Source of the DNA: Rhodoplanes sp963724735
GTDB taxonomy: Bacteria; Pseudomonadota; Alphaproteobacteria; Rhizobiales; Xanthobacteraceae
Direction: 5' to 3'
DNA length: 64,000 nucleotides
Assembly (NCBI GenBank): GCA_963724735.1
Contig: CAVRVX010000030.1
Coordinates: forward strand, 9,239-73,238
The notes beneath the pieces were generated by a model. That model made no database searches and was not told the origin of the DNA. It was given only the letters and a program-made list of their open reading frames with translations. This document shows positions 17,275-26,365 of the stretch, piece after piece (position 1 is the stretch's first letter; the number at the start of each line of letters is the position of its first letter). The position numbers and the translations under genes were made by a program.

Positions 17275-18372
17275 AGTAAATGACTTCAGGCGGCTATTTG
17301 AGCGATGGTTTTGGTAGAAGGACTGGATTTTTTCTGGGTCGTTTTGCAGTTGGCGCATGGATGCGCGGACTTGACTTTGAAATCGGCCGTGTCGGTAATT
17401 GTCATGCGGCCAACAGTGTCGGCCTTGAGGTGTTTCCAGACCAGTTCGTCTGGATTACGGTCGGGCGAATAGGGCGGAAGAAAAAACAGCCGCAGTCTGC
17501 CGTGTTGGCTGTCGACAAAAGCTCTGGTCTTCTTGGCAATGTGGGCGGGGCCGCGATCGACGATCAAGAAAATCGCGCGCTTGGCACCGGCCATCAGGCG
17601 CTTGAGAAACTCGATGAAGACCGCGGCATTCACCCGCCTTGTCTTTGATCATGAACCGCATATGGCCGCGCGCGGTAATCGCCGAGATCAGGCTCATGCG
17701 ATGGCGCGCACCTGTGGTTTCGACGATGGGGGTTGCGCCCCTCACCCCACGTGCGCCCGGCATGATGATCGGAGCGCATGTGAGCGGCGTCGCCAAAGAA
17801 GATCTCGGCCTTTTCTCGCTGCGCCAGGGCTTTGATCTTCGGGTAGTCCGTCTTAAGCCATTGCTCGACCAGAGCCTCGTCGCACTCGTGCGCACGGTGC
17901 AAGGGCTTCTGACAAGTGATGCCGAGTTGCGCCAGCAGTCGACCAACCGAATTGGCGCTCACCACGACCCCAAACTTATCCTTGATCAGCTTTGCTACCA
18001 TGACACGCGTCCACAGCGCGAAGGCGAACTTCAGTTGCAACGGGTTCTTCTGCGTGATGGTGTTGTAAATCCATTGCAAGGCGCGCGCATCCAGTTTGGG
18101 CGGCCTGCCCAAAAGCGGCTTGGCTTTCAGCGCTCCCCAGCCACCTCGCCGATACTGCGCCAGCCAGCCATAGATCGTCCGGCGGTTGATCCGCATGGAT
18201 CGTGCGACAACCTCGGGACTTTCGCCAGCCTGTACGCTGCGCACGGCGCGCATGCGCATCTCTTCCAGCGTCGCGTGATCCAGCTTGCGAGCATCGTCTT
18301 GTTTCATCTCCCTTCAGAATCAGACGAAATTCGCCCTGTCAACAAAAACGTGCAACTACTTATGGACTGATT
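17266..18372 (-). mobile_element. IS630-family insertion sequence (degenerate)
   Basis: About 1.1 kb. The ends are short imperfect inverted repeats (AATCAGT at 17266-17272 and ACTGATT at 18366-18372). The host frame is identical on both sides, which locates the junctions to within a few bases. The usual TA duplication of IS630 elements cannot be assigned unambiguously; AA is the best fit. It interrupts the gene for a transhydroxylase-like enzyme. Confidence 0.75.
17286..18307 (-). pseudogene. IS630-family transposase with two frameshifts
   Basis: The N-terminal part (18307 to ~17755) has the HTH_29/winged-helix segments ARSMRINRRTIYGWLAQYRR and GRPPKLDARALQWIY and the first catalytic Asp region FFGDAAHMR. 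The middle (PIVETTGARHRMSLISAITA) is in a second frame and the C-terminus (FLIVDRGPAHIAKK, YSPDRNPDELVWKHLK) is in a third. The breaks are near 17750 and 17637, each equivalent to a +1 shift. The second Asp (VDRGPAH) and the Glu-equivalent (NPDELVW) are visible. Two separate shifts argue for decay, not programmed frameshifting. Confidence 0.75.
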
Positions 18373-18396
18373 AATAACTGGTTCGCGCAAACCCTC

Positions 18397-21033
18397 ATGA
18401 TGATGCAGTCGGTCGGCTACAAGATGGGCGTGCCGATGCCGGATGGTTCGGTGCGCTATTGCAACATGGCGAATGGCGGGCCGCTCTTCGTCTACGTCAA
18501 GGACGGCAAGATCCTCCGCACGACGCCGATCGCGTTCGACGATGCCGATCCGCAACCATGGACGATCGAGGCGCGCGGGCAAAAATTCACGCCGCCGCGC
18601 AAGACGACGCTCGCCCCGCACGGCCAGAACTCGAAGGCGATCATCTATTCGCCCGACCGCCTGCTTTATCCGCTCAAGCGCGTCGACTTCGATCCCAAGG
18701 GCGCGCGCAATCCGCATAACCGCGGCAAGTCCGGCTATGTGCGGATCAGTTGGGACGAAGCGCTCGACACTGTCGCGAACGAGATCAAGCGGGTGAAGCA
18801 CGACCATGGCCCCGGCGCAATGACGGTGTCGCACGGCTCGCATCATACTTGGGGCCATGTCGGCTATTACCTCTCCTGCCTGTTCCGCTTCCGCAACGCG
18901 GTCGGGCATACGCCCGTGCACCACAATCCCGATAGCTGGGAAGGCTGGTACTGGGGCGCCTCGCACCATTGGGGCTACACGCTGCGCGTCGGTCAGTGCG
19001 AAACCTACGGCACGGTCGAAGATCTGTTGAAGAACTGCGAGATGGTGGTGTTCTGGGCGGCCGACCCGGACACCACCAGCGGCTCTTACGGCTCGCAGGA
19101 AGGCACTGTGCGCCGGCAATGGCTCAAGAAGCTCGGGATCAAGCTCGTCCACATCGATCCCTATTTCAACTCGTCCGCCCAGTTCCTTCCCGGCAAGTGG
19201 CTGTGCCCGAAGCCGACCACTTCGCCCGCGCTCGCGCTCGCGATCGCCTATGTGTGGATCAAGGAAGGCCTCTACGACAAGGACTACGTCGCCACCCACA
19301 CCATCGGGTTCGACGCGTGGAAGGCCTATGTGATGGGCGAGGAGGACGGCACGCCGAAGACGCCGGAATGGCAGGAGAAGGAGACCGGCGTTCCGGCCAA
19401 GGATGTGCGCGCGCTGGCGCGCGAATGGGCGAAGCACCGCACCTATCTCGCCTGCGGCGGCTGGGGCAACGGCCATGGCGGCGCCTGTCGCAACCAGACC
19501 GGCATCCAATGGGCGCGCATGATGGTGTGCCTGATCGCGATGCAGGGCCTCGGCAAGCCCGGCGTCAATATGGGGAACCTGCAATGGGGGTCCCCGGTCG
19601 ATCTCAATTTCTATTTCCCCGGCTATGCCGATGGCGCCATGTCGGGCGATCTCGAGGCGACCTCGCTCGCCGTCGAGCTGTATCAGCGCATGCCGCAGCT
19701 GCCGACCATGAACACGCCGCTGCAGAAGATTCCGCGCATCTATCTGCCCGAGGCGATCCTGGAAGGAAAGGCGGAAGGCTATCCATGGAACGGCAAGTCG
19801 ATCGAGGCGCAGTTCCAGAAGTTCAGCTATCCGGCCGCCGGTCACGCGCCGGTGCGCATGCTCTACAAGTATGGCGGCTCGCTCATCGCGACGATGAACA
19901 ACACCCACCGCCACATGAAGATGTTCCAGTCGGAGAATCTGGAATTCATCGTCGCGCAGTCGATCTGGATGGAGGGCGACACCAAGTTCGCCGACATCAT
20001 CTTGCCGGCCTGCACCAATTTCGAGCGCGTCGACATCAGCGAATGGGCCGCGCTCGGCGGCTACGGCCACCATGGCCAGCAGCAGCTCAATCACCGCGTC
20101 ATCATCTTTCAGGCGCCGGCGATCGAGCCGCTCGGTGAGTCCAGGTCCGACTTCTGGATCTTCAACGAAATCTGCAAACGGCTCGGGCTCGCCAATTATT
20201 TCTCGGAAGGGGTCAACGAGATCGACTGGGTCAAGCGCATCTTTCTCGCCTCCGACCTGCCCAAGCACGTTTCCTGGAAGGAGTTCATCCGCCGAGGCTA
20301 TTTCGTCGTCCCGACGGAGAAAGAGCATCTCCGCACGCCGGTGTCCTTCCGCTGGTTCTGGGAAGGCCGCAAGAAGGACGTGCCCGAACCGCAGCCGCTG
20401 CCGTCAGACTATTCGGTCGAATATCTGCGCGGCCTGCAGACCCAGTCCGGCAAGCTCGAATTCGAATCGAGCAGCCTCAAGCGGCTGAAGGACCCGGAAC
20501 GTCCGCCGGTCGTGCACTACGAGCCGTCGTGGGAGGGGCCGCACACGCGCGATCTCGTCAGCAACTATCCGCTGCAGCTCCTCACCCCGCACTGCAAATA
20601 CAGCTTCCACACCCAGGGCGACGCGAAGGATTCGTATCTGCTCAACATTGCGGATCACCGGGTGAAGATCGACGGCTACTATTATTGGATCGTCCGGCTC
20701 AACCCGGCCGACGCGGCCGCGCGCGGCATCAAGCAGCACGATCTCGTCAAGGTGTACAATGATCGCGGCGCGGTGCTGTGCGCCGCGGTGATCACGCAGC
20801 GCCTGCCGCGCGGGGTCGCGCACAGCTTCGAATCCTCGGCGATCTATGACCCGATGGGCGAAATCGGCAAGTCGGTCGACCGCGGCGGCACCGTCAACCT
20901 GTTGATGCCGCACAAGTCGCAGACGAAATCGACGCACGCGCTGGCCGGCTCGCAGGCGCTCGTCGAGATCGCGCTGTGGGACGGCAATATCGAGCACGTT
21001 TCCGAGGCCTATCGCGAGGCAAGCCACCATTGA
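18397..21033 (+). CDS. molybdopterin oxidoreductase, transhydroxylase/resorcinol-hydroxylase-like large subunit
   Basis: 878 aa from ATG 18397; the frame is open back into the IS element. It is a DMSO-reductase-family subunit without an N-terminal Fe-S cysteine motif, which distinguishes pyrogallol-phloroglucinol transhydroxylase (AthL) and resorcinol hydroxylase large subunits from formate dehydrogenases; the length also matches AthL. Segments SHHTWGHVGYY and NPDSWEGWYWGASHHWG resemble the AthL active-site region. The molybdopterin-binding C-terminal domain starts near LTPHCKYSFHTQ. The partner Fe-S subunit lies 195 bases downstream. The substrate is inferred to be a hydroxylated aromatic. 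The IS630 insertion removes the fused N-terminal domain and any upstream promoter, but the catalytic part is intact. Confidence 0.78.
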   Translation: MMMQSVGYKMGVPMPDGSVRYCNMANGGPLFVYVKDGKILRTTPIAFDDADPQPWTIEARGQKFTPPRKTTLAPHGQNSKAIIYSPDRLLYPLKRVDFDPKGARNPHNRGKSGYVRISWDEALDTVANEIKRVKHDHGPGAMTVSHGSHHTWGHVGYYLSCLFRFRNAVGHTPVHHNPDSWEGWYWGASHHWGYTLRVGQCETYGTVEDLLKNCEMVVFWAADPDTTSGSYGSQEGTVRRQWLKKLGIKLVHIDPYFNSSAQFLPGKWLCPKPTTSPALALAIAYVWIKEGLYDKDYVATHTIGFDAWKAYVMGEEDGTPKTPEWQEKETGVPAKDVRALAREWAKHRTYLACGGWGNGHGGACRNQTGIQWARMMVCLIAMQGLGKPGVNMGNLQWGSPVDLNFYFPGYADGAMSGDLEATSLAVELYQRMPQLPTMNTPLQKIPRIYLPEAILEGKAEGYPWNGKSIEAQFQKFSYPAAGHAPVRMLYKYGGSLIATMNNTHRHMKMFQSENLEFIVAQSIWMEGDTKFADIILPACTNFERVDISEWAALGGYGHHGQQQLNHRVIIFQAPAIEPLGESRSDFWIFNEICKRLGLANYFSEGVNEIDWVKRIFLASDLPKHVSWKEFIRRGYFVVPTEKEHLRTPVSFRWFWEGRKKDVPEPQPLPSDYSVEYLRGLQTQSGKLEFESSSLKRLKDPERPPVVHYEPSWEGPHTRDLVSNYPLQLLTPHCKYSFHTQGDAKDSYLLNIADHRVKIDGYYYWIVRLNPADAAARGIKQHDLVKVYNDRGAVLCAAVITQRLPRGVAHSFESSAIYDPMGEIGKSVDRGGTVNLLMPHKSQTKSTHALAGSQALVEIALWDGNIEHVSEAYREASHH

Positions 21034-21079
21034 TGCTGCCGCTCACCGTCATGACTCAAGAACGTAGCCCCCTCCCCAT

Positions 21080-21103
21080 CCCTCCCCCGCTCGCGGGGGA
21101 GGG
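21080..21103. repeat. GC-rich palindrome in the gap between the two subunits
   Basis: Arms CCCTCCCCCGC and GCGGGGGAGGG form an 11-bp stem, flanked by further G/C runs. This is the common short palindrome scattered through alphaproteobacterial genomes. A weak cousin lies near 35809-35840 upstream of cobT. Confidence 0.55.
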
Positions 21104-21228
21104 AGTCGCGCGGGCGCGCGACGGGTGGGGGCGTTTGCGAGCGAAACAATCACGCGACGGCGAAAACGGGCCGGCGTAAAGCCCGGCGCCGCTACCGCAA
21201 TCGCACAGGCTTCTCAGGAGTTTCGACG

Positions 21229-22065
21229 ATGAAGAAATGGACCATGATCATCGATGTCGCCGAGTGCACCAATTGCCAGAACTGCACGCTCGCGACCATG
21301 GACGAATATATCGGCAACGAGTTTCCCGGCTACGCCGCGCCGATGCCGAAGCATGGCCATCACTGGATAGACATTCTGCAGAAGGAGCGGGGCCAGGCGC
21401 CGATGATCGATATCGCCTACGTTCCCGTCATGTGCAATCACTGCGACAATGCGCCGTGCGTCGCCAAAGGCGCGGGCGCGGTGACAAAACGCGAGGACGG
21501 CATCGTCATCATCGATCCGGACAAGGCGAAGGGCCGCAAGGACCTCGCCGAGACTTGTCCCTATGGCAGCATCTGGTGGAACGAGGAACTGAAGCTTCCG
21601 CAGGCCTGGCCGTTCGACGCCCATCTCATCGATCAGGGCTGGACGCAGACGCGCGGCGAGCTTTCCTGTCCGACCGGGGCGATGCGCGCGGTTTGCGTGG
21701 AGGACGATGAACTGGCGAAGATGGTCGAAGACCAGGGCCTCGAGGTGCTCAAGCCCGAGCTCGGGACCAAGCCGCGCGTCTATTACCGCAATCTGTGGCG
21801 CTATTCGCGATGCTTCATCGGCGGCACGATCTCGACCGAGGTTAACGGAGCGGTCGAATGCGTCGAAGGCGCGCGGGTGAGGCTCCTGAAGGACGGCGTC
21901 TGGGTCAACGACGGGCGGACGGATGCCTATGGCGATTTCAAGTTCGACCGGCTGACGGCGAATTCCGGCGCCTATGCGATCGAGCTCGAGGTCGAGGGTA
22001 AGCCGACCAAGGCGGTCGAAGCGCAGCTCGGCGAAAGCGTCTATCTCGGCGAAATAAGGGTGTGA
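21229..22065 (+). CDS. Fe-S small subunit of a transhydroxylase-type molybdoenzyme
   Basis: 278 aa. Cysteine groups CTNCQNCTLATMDE, MCNHCDNAPCVAKG, TCPYGSIWWNEE and LSCPTGAMRAVC supply ligands for three 4Fe-4S clusters, as in the beta subunit of Pelobacter transhydroxylase (about 274 aa). The last ~80 residues form a transthyretin/Cna-B-like beta domain (VECVEGARVRLLKDGVW, then GRTDAYGDFKFDRL), which is a specific feature of that subunit. CAGGAG precedes the ATG by about 8 bases. It should pair with the preceding large subunit and carry electrons to or from the molybdenum site. Confidence 0.83.
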   Translation: MKKWTMIIDVAECTNCQNCTLATMDEYIGNEFPGYAAPMPKHGHHWIDILQKERGQAPMIDIAYVPVMCNHCDNAPCVAKGAGAVTKREDGIVIIDPDKAKGRKDLAETCPYGSIWWNEELKLPQAWPFDAHLIDQGWTQTRGELSCPTGAMRAVCVEDDELAKMVEDQGLEVLKPELGTKPRVYYRNLWRYSRCFIGGTISTEVNGAVECVEGARVRLLKDGVWVNDGRTDAYGDFKFDRLTANSGAYAIELEVEGKPTKAVEAQLGESVYLGEIRV

Positions 22066-22559
22066 GCGAGTCTCGTCGCATTGTGCCGGACCTGCTCCCA
22101 TTTGCATCCGCTGCCCTGTTCGAACCGGAGAACGGGGCTGGCGGCTCGTCAGCCCGTATTTACGATGAAAAACGGCCCCTCGGGGCGCGTCGACCGTTCA
22201 ACCCGCGCTTTCCTGCGACGGCGTCGCCCAGGTCCTTCGCCTGTTCAGCAAGAACTTGCGTCTGCGACTGAAGGAATTCAGTGAGCAACCGAACGACCTC
22301 CGGAAGATCCTGGGCTATAAGGGTAAGCTAGAAATGCCGTCCCCATCCGGATAGAACGACCTCAATTCGCTCTGAATTCCGAATTGGTCATGCGTCACGG
22401 CTTTCCCGTCGCCGCCCCGACCCGCCGACATGACAACTCTACCGATCAATGTTCTGACTGACGAGCGCAGAAAGCCTGCCGGCGAGGGAAAGAAATTGAC
22501 CCAGATCAAAATGGGAGGAACTGTCGCCATTGCTTTGTTATAATATTCTTTCGAATTGC
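22066..22559. other. intergenic region without a recognisable gene
   Basis: 494 bases between the Fe-S subunit and the transposon-like element. A plus-strand stretch (22230-22354) reads RLFSKNLRLRLKEFSEQPND before a stop and might be a gene fragment, but I do not recognise it. No convincing start, promoter or RNA structure was seen. AT content rises towards the right end, next to the element. Confidence 0.4.
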
Positions 22560-25163
22560 TAATTTCAGACCTCCTGACATAGCGTAGCGCAAAAGTGTCC
22601 GGTTTTCGCGCCGATCAGGGGACCGGCGCGACGGCCGTGGCGTTGCTGCGCTCGACCGGCGAGCCAGGGAAGGCAAGCCCGATACGCGGTGGCGGACGCA
22701 GTGCGAAGCGAATCCGCAGACGAGATCCGGGGAAGAGTGTCGCCGTTTGGTCGAGCATCTCGCAGAGAGCCTGGGCGGCGCGCGTGCGATGCGGCGAGCT
22801 GAGCGGAGCCAAGGTGATGTGCAGCTCGCTATCGCAGACGCGGATGTCGCCGGCAGTGGCAAACAGCTCATGCAGCAGGGTTCGCCCTTCTTGATCGGCA
22901 CGGGCGTAGTGAGGTCGCAGCAGCGCAAGCAGATCGCTCTCGGCCTGATAGGCAACCATCTTGATGATGTCGGTCAGGTGCTTTCGTTCGGTGGCGAGCT
23001 TGACGACGGCCCGCTCGTTGAGGTCTCGGACTTCGACGCGCTTGGGAACGCCGCGACGCTGCTCGAACAGCTGCGCCACGCGAGCGCGGGCTGTGCGCAG
23101 CTGCTTGCCGAGCCTGCCATGGGCGATCTTGAAGCCCCGCATGGTCGGCCGGCGCCGTTCGACGCTGTCCGCGGCGGCGGCGCCGTATTCGCGTTCGAGC
23201 CTGGCGAGATCAGCGCAGGCCGCACGGATCTCCTTATCCAGAGCGCGGCGCTCGGGATTGGGGATTGTGCGGGTCGGGTCCTCCGGCTCAATCTGGTAAT
23301 CGATGAGCGCATCGAGCAGGAACTCTTCTCGCATGTACTTGAAGAAGTTCTCCTGTCGCCAGCGCTCGAACATGCGGTAGGCGACTTCGATGTCGCGCAG
23401 GTCCCATCGACTGGTGATCACCTGCGTCTGATGGCCGCCGTCGCACAAGCGCGTCACTTGCCGTAAGCGCAGCTTGCCTTTGAGGAAGCGCACGGGCTGG
23501 TCGTGGAGAAGATAGTCCACCCAGCGCCCGTCGAGCGCGGCGCGACGGCGGATGAACCGCCGCTCATTGATGCGACGGCACCGGCCCTTGCGATAGGTCA
23601 GCAAGTCGAAGCCGTCGGTGATCATCGTGCTGAACAACTTCGGGCTCCAGCCGCCGCGGTCGAACACGATGGTGACCCGTCGCTCGCCGACCACGTCCCG
23701 CACTTCGCGCAGCAGCCGGGGCAAGGCTTTCGTCAACGCAGCGTCGACCTCCCCGGTAATCACCAGCAACGGATCGCCGGAGCGGTCGTTGATCCAGTAG
23801 TCGGTGCTGGCGGGCATGGCCAGATGGCGGCGCGCTACGTAAGCCTTTGATGCGATGGCGTGTTGGCCGTGATAGGCGCGCACATGACCGTCAACGTACA
23901 AAAACCCCATGAGATGTCCGCGCTGATCGACACGCAGCCGCGCAAGCTCCGCGCCCAGCTGCTCGGCGCAATGGTGCGCCGCGAGGCGGGTGAGCCGGCG
24001 CCGCAGCGTCTTCACTTCCGGCGCTCGGTCGAGCCCGAGGAGGCTGCCGAACGCGGCCGGATCTCGTTCCTTGAGATGCTCGGGCCGCTTGATGCGGAGC
24101 AGCGCCATGAACAGGAGCGTCAGCAACGTCGTGCGCAGGCCATAGAACGCCGGACCGATTTCACCGTAGAGCTTGCGGCTGATCCGAAGCAGCCCGCTCT
24201 CGAGCAAACACGGCAGCGCGAGCAGGACACCGACACCAGGAACCGAAGACCCCTCGCGAAACAGCGGTGCGGCATCATCGAGCAGCCCGAGATAGGCGAG
24301 CCGCCGATCGAACGTCCGATCGCTCGCGTCGCAGTCGAGGCTCATCGGCGCCGGCTCGCCGTCGTCCCCAGGCGCGGCGATCAGATCGCGGTCGCCGGCG
24401 CGGTCCTCAGCCGGTGGCGTGGCGCGATCCGCATCATCGCCGGTCAATGTTGCAGACGGCACGCGCGACGCCGGTGACTTCCCCGCCGCCGCGGTCGTGA
24501 TCCCAACGAACGCAAGCTGCGCGCTGTCGGCGGGCTTCGAAGGTCCGACCAGCTTGCGGATGGCCTTCTCGCTGACGCCCAGCCGGTGCGCGATCGCCCG
24601 GTTGCTCATTCCCTGGCTCTTCAGCATCTCAATGCTGCGCAGACGTTTCCCGGAGATGCGTCGTCGACCGCGACGCCAACCCTCTTCTCGATCGAGCGCC
24701 GCCATCCCGCCCTGCGCATAGCGCCTTTGGTACCGCCGCACGGTGCGCACCGATCGGGCAAACGCCCGCGCCACATCCGTTTGCTGGGCAAAGCCCGACT
24801 CCACCAAGAACACCATCGCATAGGCCTCGGCGACCGCATCCTCGGCACAATAGTGATGCACCGGCAGTCCAGCGACGATGATCACGCGCTGACCCGCTTC
24901 GATCCGCAAGCTGCAGCGCGCATTGATCACCACGGTATTCGAGGCCGCCGGCGAGGGCAGCGCCAAGGCTTGTTGGGTGCTCATACGCCGGGCTAGAGCG
25001 GACAAGTTTGAGTCCGCAAGCGCCGCCGCAAAACCTTCGCCGGTTCAGGGAGTTGCGTCTTGCCGACCAGAAAAACCGGACACGTATTGGTCCGCACTTC
25101 GGGGGACGGAAAGGCCAGTGATTTCAGCCGTGGAAATCCGCTATGTCAGGAGGTCTGAAATTA
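22560..25163 (-). mobile_element. 2.6-kb insertion element with 25-bp perfect inverted repeats
   Basis: The outermost 25 bases at 22560-22584 (starting TAATTTCAGACCTCCTGACA) are exactly complementary to 25139-25163. A second, internal 12-bp dyad, GTGTCCGGTTTT (22595-22606) and AAAACCGGACAC (25072-25083), lies inside. A single large reverse-strand transposase gene occupies the interior. No target duplication is obvious at the borders. The perfect ends suggest recent insertion. Confidence 0.85.
22615..24984 (-). CDS. large DDE-type transposase of an unclassified (ISNCY-like) family
   Basis: 789 aa from ATG 24984 (a TTG at 25005 would add seven residues). Two helix-turn-helix regions are visible: SGFAQQTDVARAFARSVRTV around residues 65-85, and SNRAIAHRLGVSEKAIRKLVG near residue 125. 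The catalytic core likely includes Asp in GFLYVDGHVRAYHG and Asp in TIVFDRGGWSPKLF, with a coiled, charged C-terminal third. The length is unusual for small IS elements. It is not an IS4, IS5, IS256, IS3 or IS630 enzyme by motif. The frame is intact across the whole gene. Confidence 0.75.
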   Translation of the reverse strand: MSTQQALALPSPAASNTVVINARCSLRIEAGQRVIIVAGLPVHHYCAEDAVAEAYAMVFLVESGFAQQTDVARAFARSVRTVRRYQRRYAQGGMAALDREEGWRRGRRRISGKRLRSIEMLKSQGMSNRAIAHRLGVSEKAIRKLVGPSKPADSAQLAFVGITTAAAGKSPASRVPSATLTGDDADRATPPAEDRAGDRDLIAAPGDDGEPAPMSLDCDASDRTFDRRLAYLGLLDDAAPLFREGSSVPGVGVLLALPCLLESGLLRISRKLYGEIGPAFYGLRTTLLTLLFMALLRIKRPEHLKERDPAAFGSLLGLDRAPEVKTLRRRLTRLAAHHCAEQLGAELARLRVDQRGHLMGFLYVDGHVRAYHGQHAIASKAYVARRHLAMPASTDYWINDRSGDPLLVITGEVDAALTKALPRLLREVRDVVGERRVTIVFDRGGWSPKLFSTMITDGFDLLTYRKGRCRRINERRFIRRRAALDGRWVDYLLHDQPVRFLKGKLRLRQVTRLCDGGHQTQVITSRWDLRDIEVAYRMFERWRQENFFKYMREEFLLDALIDYQIEPEDPTRTIPNPERRALDKEIRAACADLARLEREYGAAAADSVERRRPTMRGFKIAHGRLGKQLRTARARVAQLFEQRRGVPKRVEVRDLNERAVVKLATERKHLTDIIKMVAYQAESDLLALLRPHYARADQEGRTLLHELFATAGDIRVCDSELHITLAPLSSPHRTRAAQALCEMLDQTATLFPGSRLRIRFALRPPPRIGLAFPGSPVERSNATAVAPVP

Positions 25164-25494
25164 GATTGATTCTACTTCGTGGGAAAATGACCTCAGCGAA
25201 TTCGCAAAGACACAACGTGACGCCGCGATCAGCGTCACCCGCCGATCATCCCAAGAGTGAGTCGACGGTTTTTTGCAATTCTCGCGGCTAAATCGGTTGG
25301 CGACGCTTGTGGAGCAATCTTGGCGCGCTTGCGCCGCTCCGCAGAGTGGATCGCGATATTTTTTGACAAATCCGCCTCGGGCGCACCGCGCGTCCCCCAA
25401 GGCATGGTGGCGACAGCCTGATCGAGCCTTGGCCAGCGATCGGATCTCGCGTGGGACACGGCGGCTGTCTCCGCGGCAAGCGTCACGTAGCGCC
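25164..25494. other. intergenic region next to the insertion element
   Basis: A reverse-strand open frame (25235-25582) crosses this stretch but has no family resemblance, an unusual residue make-up and no ribosome site, so I do not call it a gene. No promoter or RNA structure was recognised. Confidence 0.35.
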
Positions 25495-25635
25495 TCACCG
25501 CGCCGTCGAGAAGCGCGGCATGCGCGGATGTCGCAATGCGCCGCGCAATGCGTCGAGCATGGTTCCGAAAAGGCTTCGCCACAGATCGGCGACGATTGCT
25601 TCGATCGTCGGAGCGGCTTGGGATCGGCCCGTCAT
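25495..25635 (-). CDS. possible 46-residue protein
   Basis: A short reverse-strand frame starting MTGRSQAAPTIEAIVADLWR and ending with a basic tail (RHPRMPRFSTAR). It is preceded by a good AGGAGA ribosome site 8 bases before the ATG, which is the main reason to list it. The middle is amphipathic (LWRSLFGTMLDALRGALR). It has no recognised relatives and lies alone upstream of rpmB on the other side of a gap. Confidence 0.35.
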   Translation of the reverse strand: MTGRSQAAPTIEAIVADLWRSLFGTMLDALRGALRHPRMPRFSTAR

Positions 25636-25829
25636 GGCGGCTATCTCCTGCACTCGCCTGCTTTGGCAGCAGTCACGCGATCATTAGCGACCGGTGCGAG
25701 CACGCTCAGTGCGGAAGATCACACTCACAGCGATGTGACCGGCATGCCGCAAACGCGCCGTTACCCGGAGGCGCGGATCGCCCGAGGCGTCAGGTCAAAA
25801 CCGAGATCGGCGGGGAAGGCGGCGCGCGC

Positions 25830-26120
25830 TCACTCTGCGGCGGCGAGCTTCTTGACGATCTGGCGCTTGAGCAGGAGCGCCCGCGGCGATAACTCGCCGT
25901 CCCCCGCCTTCATCAGGAAGGCGTCGAGGCCGCCGCGATGGTCCACGCTTTTCAGCGCGTTGGCGGATATGCGCAAGCGCACCGCGCGGCCCAGCGCGTC
26001 GGAGCGCAGAGTGACATTGACCAAGTTCGGCAGAAACCGCCGCTTGCTCTTGATGTTGGAGTGGCTGACCTTGTGGCCGACGAGCGCCCCTTTTCCGGTC
26101 AGTTCGCATCGTCGCGACAT
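25830..26120 (-). CDS. rpmB: 50S ribosomal protein L28
   Basis: 96 aa from ATG 26120, beginning MSRRCELTGKGALVGHKVSHSN, which is the diagnostic L28 start; KSKRRFLPNLVNVTLRSDALG follows. The frame is open upstream, but only this start is right for the family. The C-terminal extension GDGELSPRALLLKRQIVKK is typical of alphaproteobacterial L28. It is divergent from the DUF3108 gene, the standard neighbour in Bradyrhizobium-like genomes. Confidence 0.97.
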   Translation of the reverse strand: MSRRCELTGKGALVGHKVSHSNIKSKRRFLPNLVNVTLRSDALGRAVRLRISANALKSVDHRGGLDAFLMKAGDGELSPRALLLKRQIVKKLAAAE

Positions 26121-26365
26121 GGGAAAAACCTCGATAGGCTTGCCGCCGTCGCGCAACGCGACCAGCGTCGACAGACATGAATGGGAGGCGGACCTATAAT
26201 AAGCGCCTGCCGGCCCGTCAACCCGCGGCCGCCCGGCCGGCGCGATGCGGGCTGCGCTGCTTCGTTCGCGCCGGCCGGTATTCGAATTCATATTAACGAC
26301 TTAATCCGCGCGGACATAACGTTAAGGCGCGATCCGCCAGCGCCTCAGCGGGGGAACCGAGCACC

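Noticed and set aside
18304..20328. A 674-codon reverse-strand open frame
   Set aside because: It is antisense to the molybdopterin subunit and is rich in Arg, Ala, Asp and Val, as expected from GC-rich third positions. It has no motifs and the plus strand is clearly coding.
21061..21135. Possible CRISPR-like or tandem array in the GC-rich gap
   Set aside because: Only one short palindrome and G/C runs; no regularly spaced identical repeats.
22062..22271. Plus-strand frame starting MSESRRIVPDLL just after the Fe-S subunit
   Set aside because: Overlaps the previous stop, but the residues degrade into an Arg/Ser/Cys-rich run without any family resemblance.
25235..25582. 115-codon reverse-strand frame left of rpmB
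   Set aside because: No ribosome site, no motif and atypical composition next to a transposon. Kept only as part of the intergenic description.
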